In this document: positions 63,543 through 64,000 of the stretch, piece after piece
Position numbering within the stretch: the stretch's first letter is position 1
Layout of the letters: every line of letters begins with the position of its first letter
Assembly: GCF_030644385.1 (NCBI RefSeq)
Contig: NZ_CP130060.1
Location: forward strand, 434,001-498,000
Direction of reading: 5' to 3'
Source of the DNA: Stomatobaculum sp. F0698
GTDB taxonomy: Bacteria; Bacillota; Clostridia; Lachnospirales; Lachnospiraceae
Length of the DNA stretch: 64,000 bases
The notes under the pieces: model-generated
Database searches by the model: none
Seen by the model: the letters and a program-made list of their open reading frames with translations, nothing else
Told to the model about the DNA's origin: nothing
Translations under genes and position numbers: made by a program

Positions 63543-64000
63543 GTGGATTTTGGAAGAAATTCCGTGGAGCGCGCGCTGAAAGACAGAGACGCGCACCGGA
63601 GCAAACTAAAAAATCTGATTGCCCTAACGGCAGCGCGCGTCTTGATTATGCTGCTGTTTTTGACCGCGGCGCTCGGCGCGGCCTTTGCGGCAGGCGCCCT
63701 TCGGGGGATTGTGGACTCCGCGCCGGAACTCAAGGCGGACAGCATCGCCCCCATGGGCTTTGCCACCTCGGTCTACGATGCGGACGGAAATCTGGTCGAA
63801 ACCCTCGTCATGGCGGGGGCCAATCGGCAGGAGGCGACGTATGAGGAGCTTCCGAAGAACCTCGTGAATGCCTTTGTCGCGATTGAGGACGAGCGTTTCT
63901 GGAAGCACAACGGTGTCGACACGCGCTCCATTATGCGCGCCGTTGTGGGAGTGCTTCGCGGCACCTCGAGTTCGGGCGGCGGCTCCACCATCACCCAACA
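63543..64000 (+). CDS. Class A penicillin-binding protein (PBP1A type), 3' end outside window
   Basis: Bifunctional peptidoglycan synthase; only the first ~152 residues are visible. GTG 63543 follows GAAGGAGTGCCCT. Cytoplasmic head (DFGRNSVERALKDRDAH), a membrane helix (about 30-55), then the glycosyltransferase (GT51) start: GFATSVYDADGNLVETL, AFVAIEDERFWKHNGVD with the catalytic Glu, and SGGGSTITQQ at the window end. The frame remains open at base 64000. Confidence 0.92.
   Translation, partial: MDFGRNSVERALKDRDAHRSKLKNLIALTAARVLIMLLFLTAALGAAFAAGALRGIVDSAPELKADSIAPMGFATSVYDADGNLVETLVMAGANRQEATYEELPKNLVNAFVAIEDERFWKHNGVDTRSIMRAVVGVLRGTSSSGGGSTITQ

Overview
The window reads as a chromosomal segment of a G+C-rich anaerobic Firmicute, most likely a member of the Lachnospiraceae (Clostridia). 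This is inferred from gene content: an Rnf ferredoxin:NAD+ oxidoreductase in the clostridial order C-D-G-E-A-B, a tig-clpP-clpX-lon-ysxC cluster, a T-box-controlled trp operon, lachnospiral DUF5717/DUF5716/DUF4364 families, an LPXTG surface protein, strong AGGAGG ribosome binding sites, and the absence of respiratory or outer-membrane genes. Genus is not resolvable by eye.

Layout. 1-6759: four tandem POT-type (MFS) peptide transporter paralogues, the first cut by the window edge, each followed by a hairpin. 7038-10889: an M32 carboxypeptidase and an M64-type metallopeptidase with an internal duplication. 10921-13703 (minus strand): a Tp47-like lipoprotein and a ferric-reductase/FMN-binding membrane protein in one operon. 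13879-14109: a DUF1858 redox protein. 14106-20954: T-box leader and complete trpEGDCFBA operon. 21174-26081: CitA/DcuS-type two-component system, GltS-type glutamate carrier and a TAXI solute-binding lipoprotein. 26078-27910: nrdR, a YqeG phosphatase and aroE, chained by overlaps. 28000-30397: efp and argS. 30519-35650: rnfCDGEAB. 35886-36784: an AT-rich pair of unknown exported proteins between near-identical terminators. 36873-37705 (minus strand): NusG-domain-II and CYTH proteins. 37727-37872: degenerate 24-base tandem repeats. 38182-39251: a small CxCxxC protein and an esterase. 39360-45746: tig, clpP, clpX, lon, ysxC. 45729-46253 (minus): DUF4364. 46349-51964: a three-gene unit of a very large DUF5717 protein, an Hsp70/actin-like DUF5716 protein and a TPR-like protein. 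52005-57384: valS, folC, a 48-residue gene and a TPR membrane protein. 57530-58189 (minus): YigZ. 58533-63404: a 1623-residue sortase-anchored surface protein. 63543 onward: the start of a class A penicillin-binding protein.

Together the genes suggest a peptide- and amino-acid-fermenting lifestyle. Peptide importers and peptidases at the left, glutamate/dicarboxylate sensing and uptake in the middle, and Rnf for coupling reduced ferredoxin to an ion gradient fit one another. Tryptophan synthesis is kept and is controlled by tRNA-Trp charging through the T-box. The most promising undescribed element is the 46349-51964 unit, which looks like a divergent Hsp70-like protein with two large helical-repeat partners. 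Other points worth following are the degenerate POT proton-coupling motifs, the duplicated M64 protein with a dead second domain, the 101-base lon/ysxC overlap, and the terminator-flanked AT-rich cassette.

No tRNA, rRNA, insertion sequence, prophage or CRISPR array was recognised.
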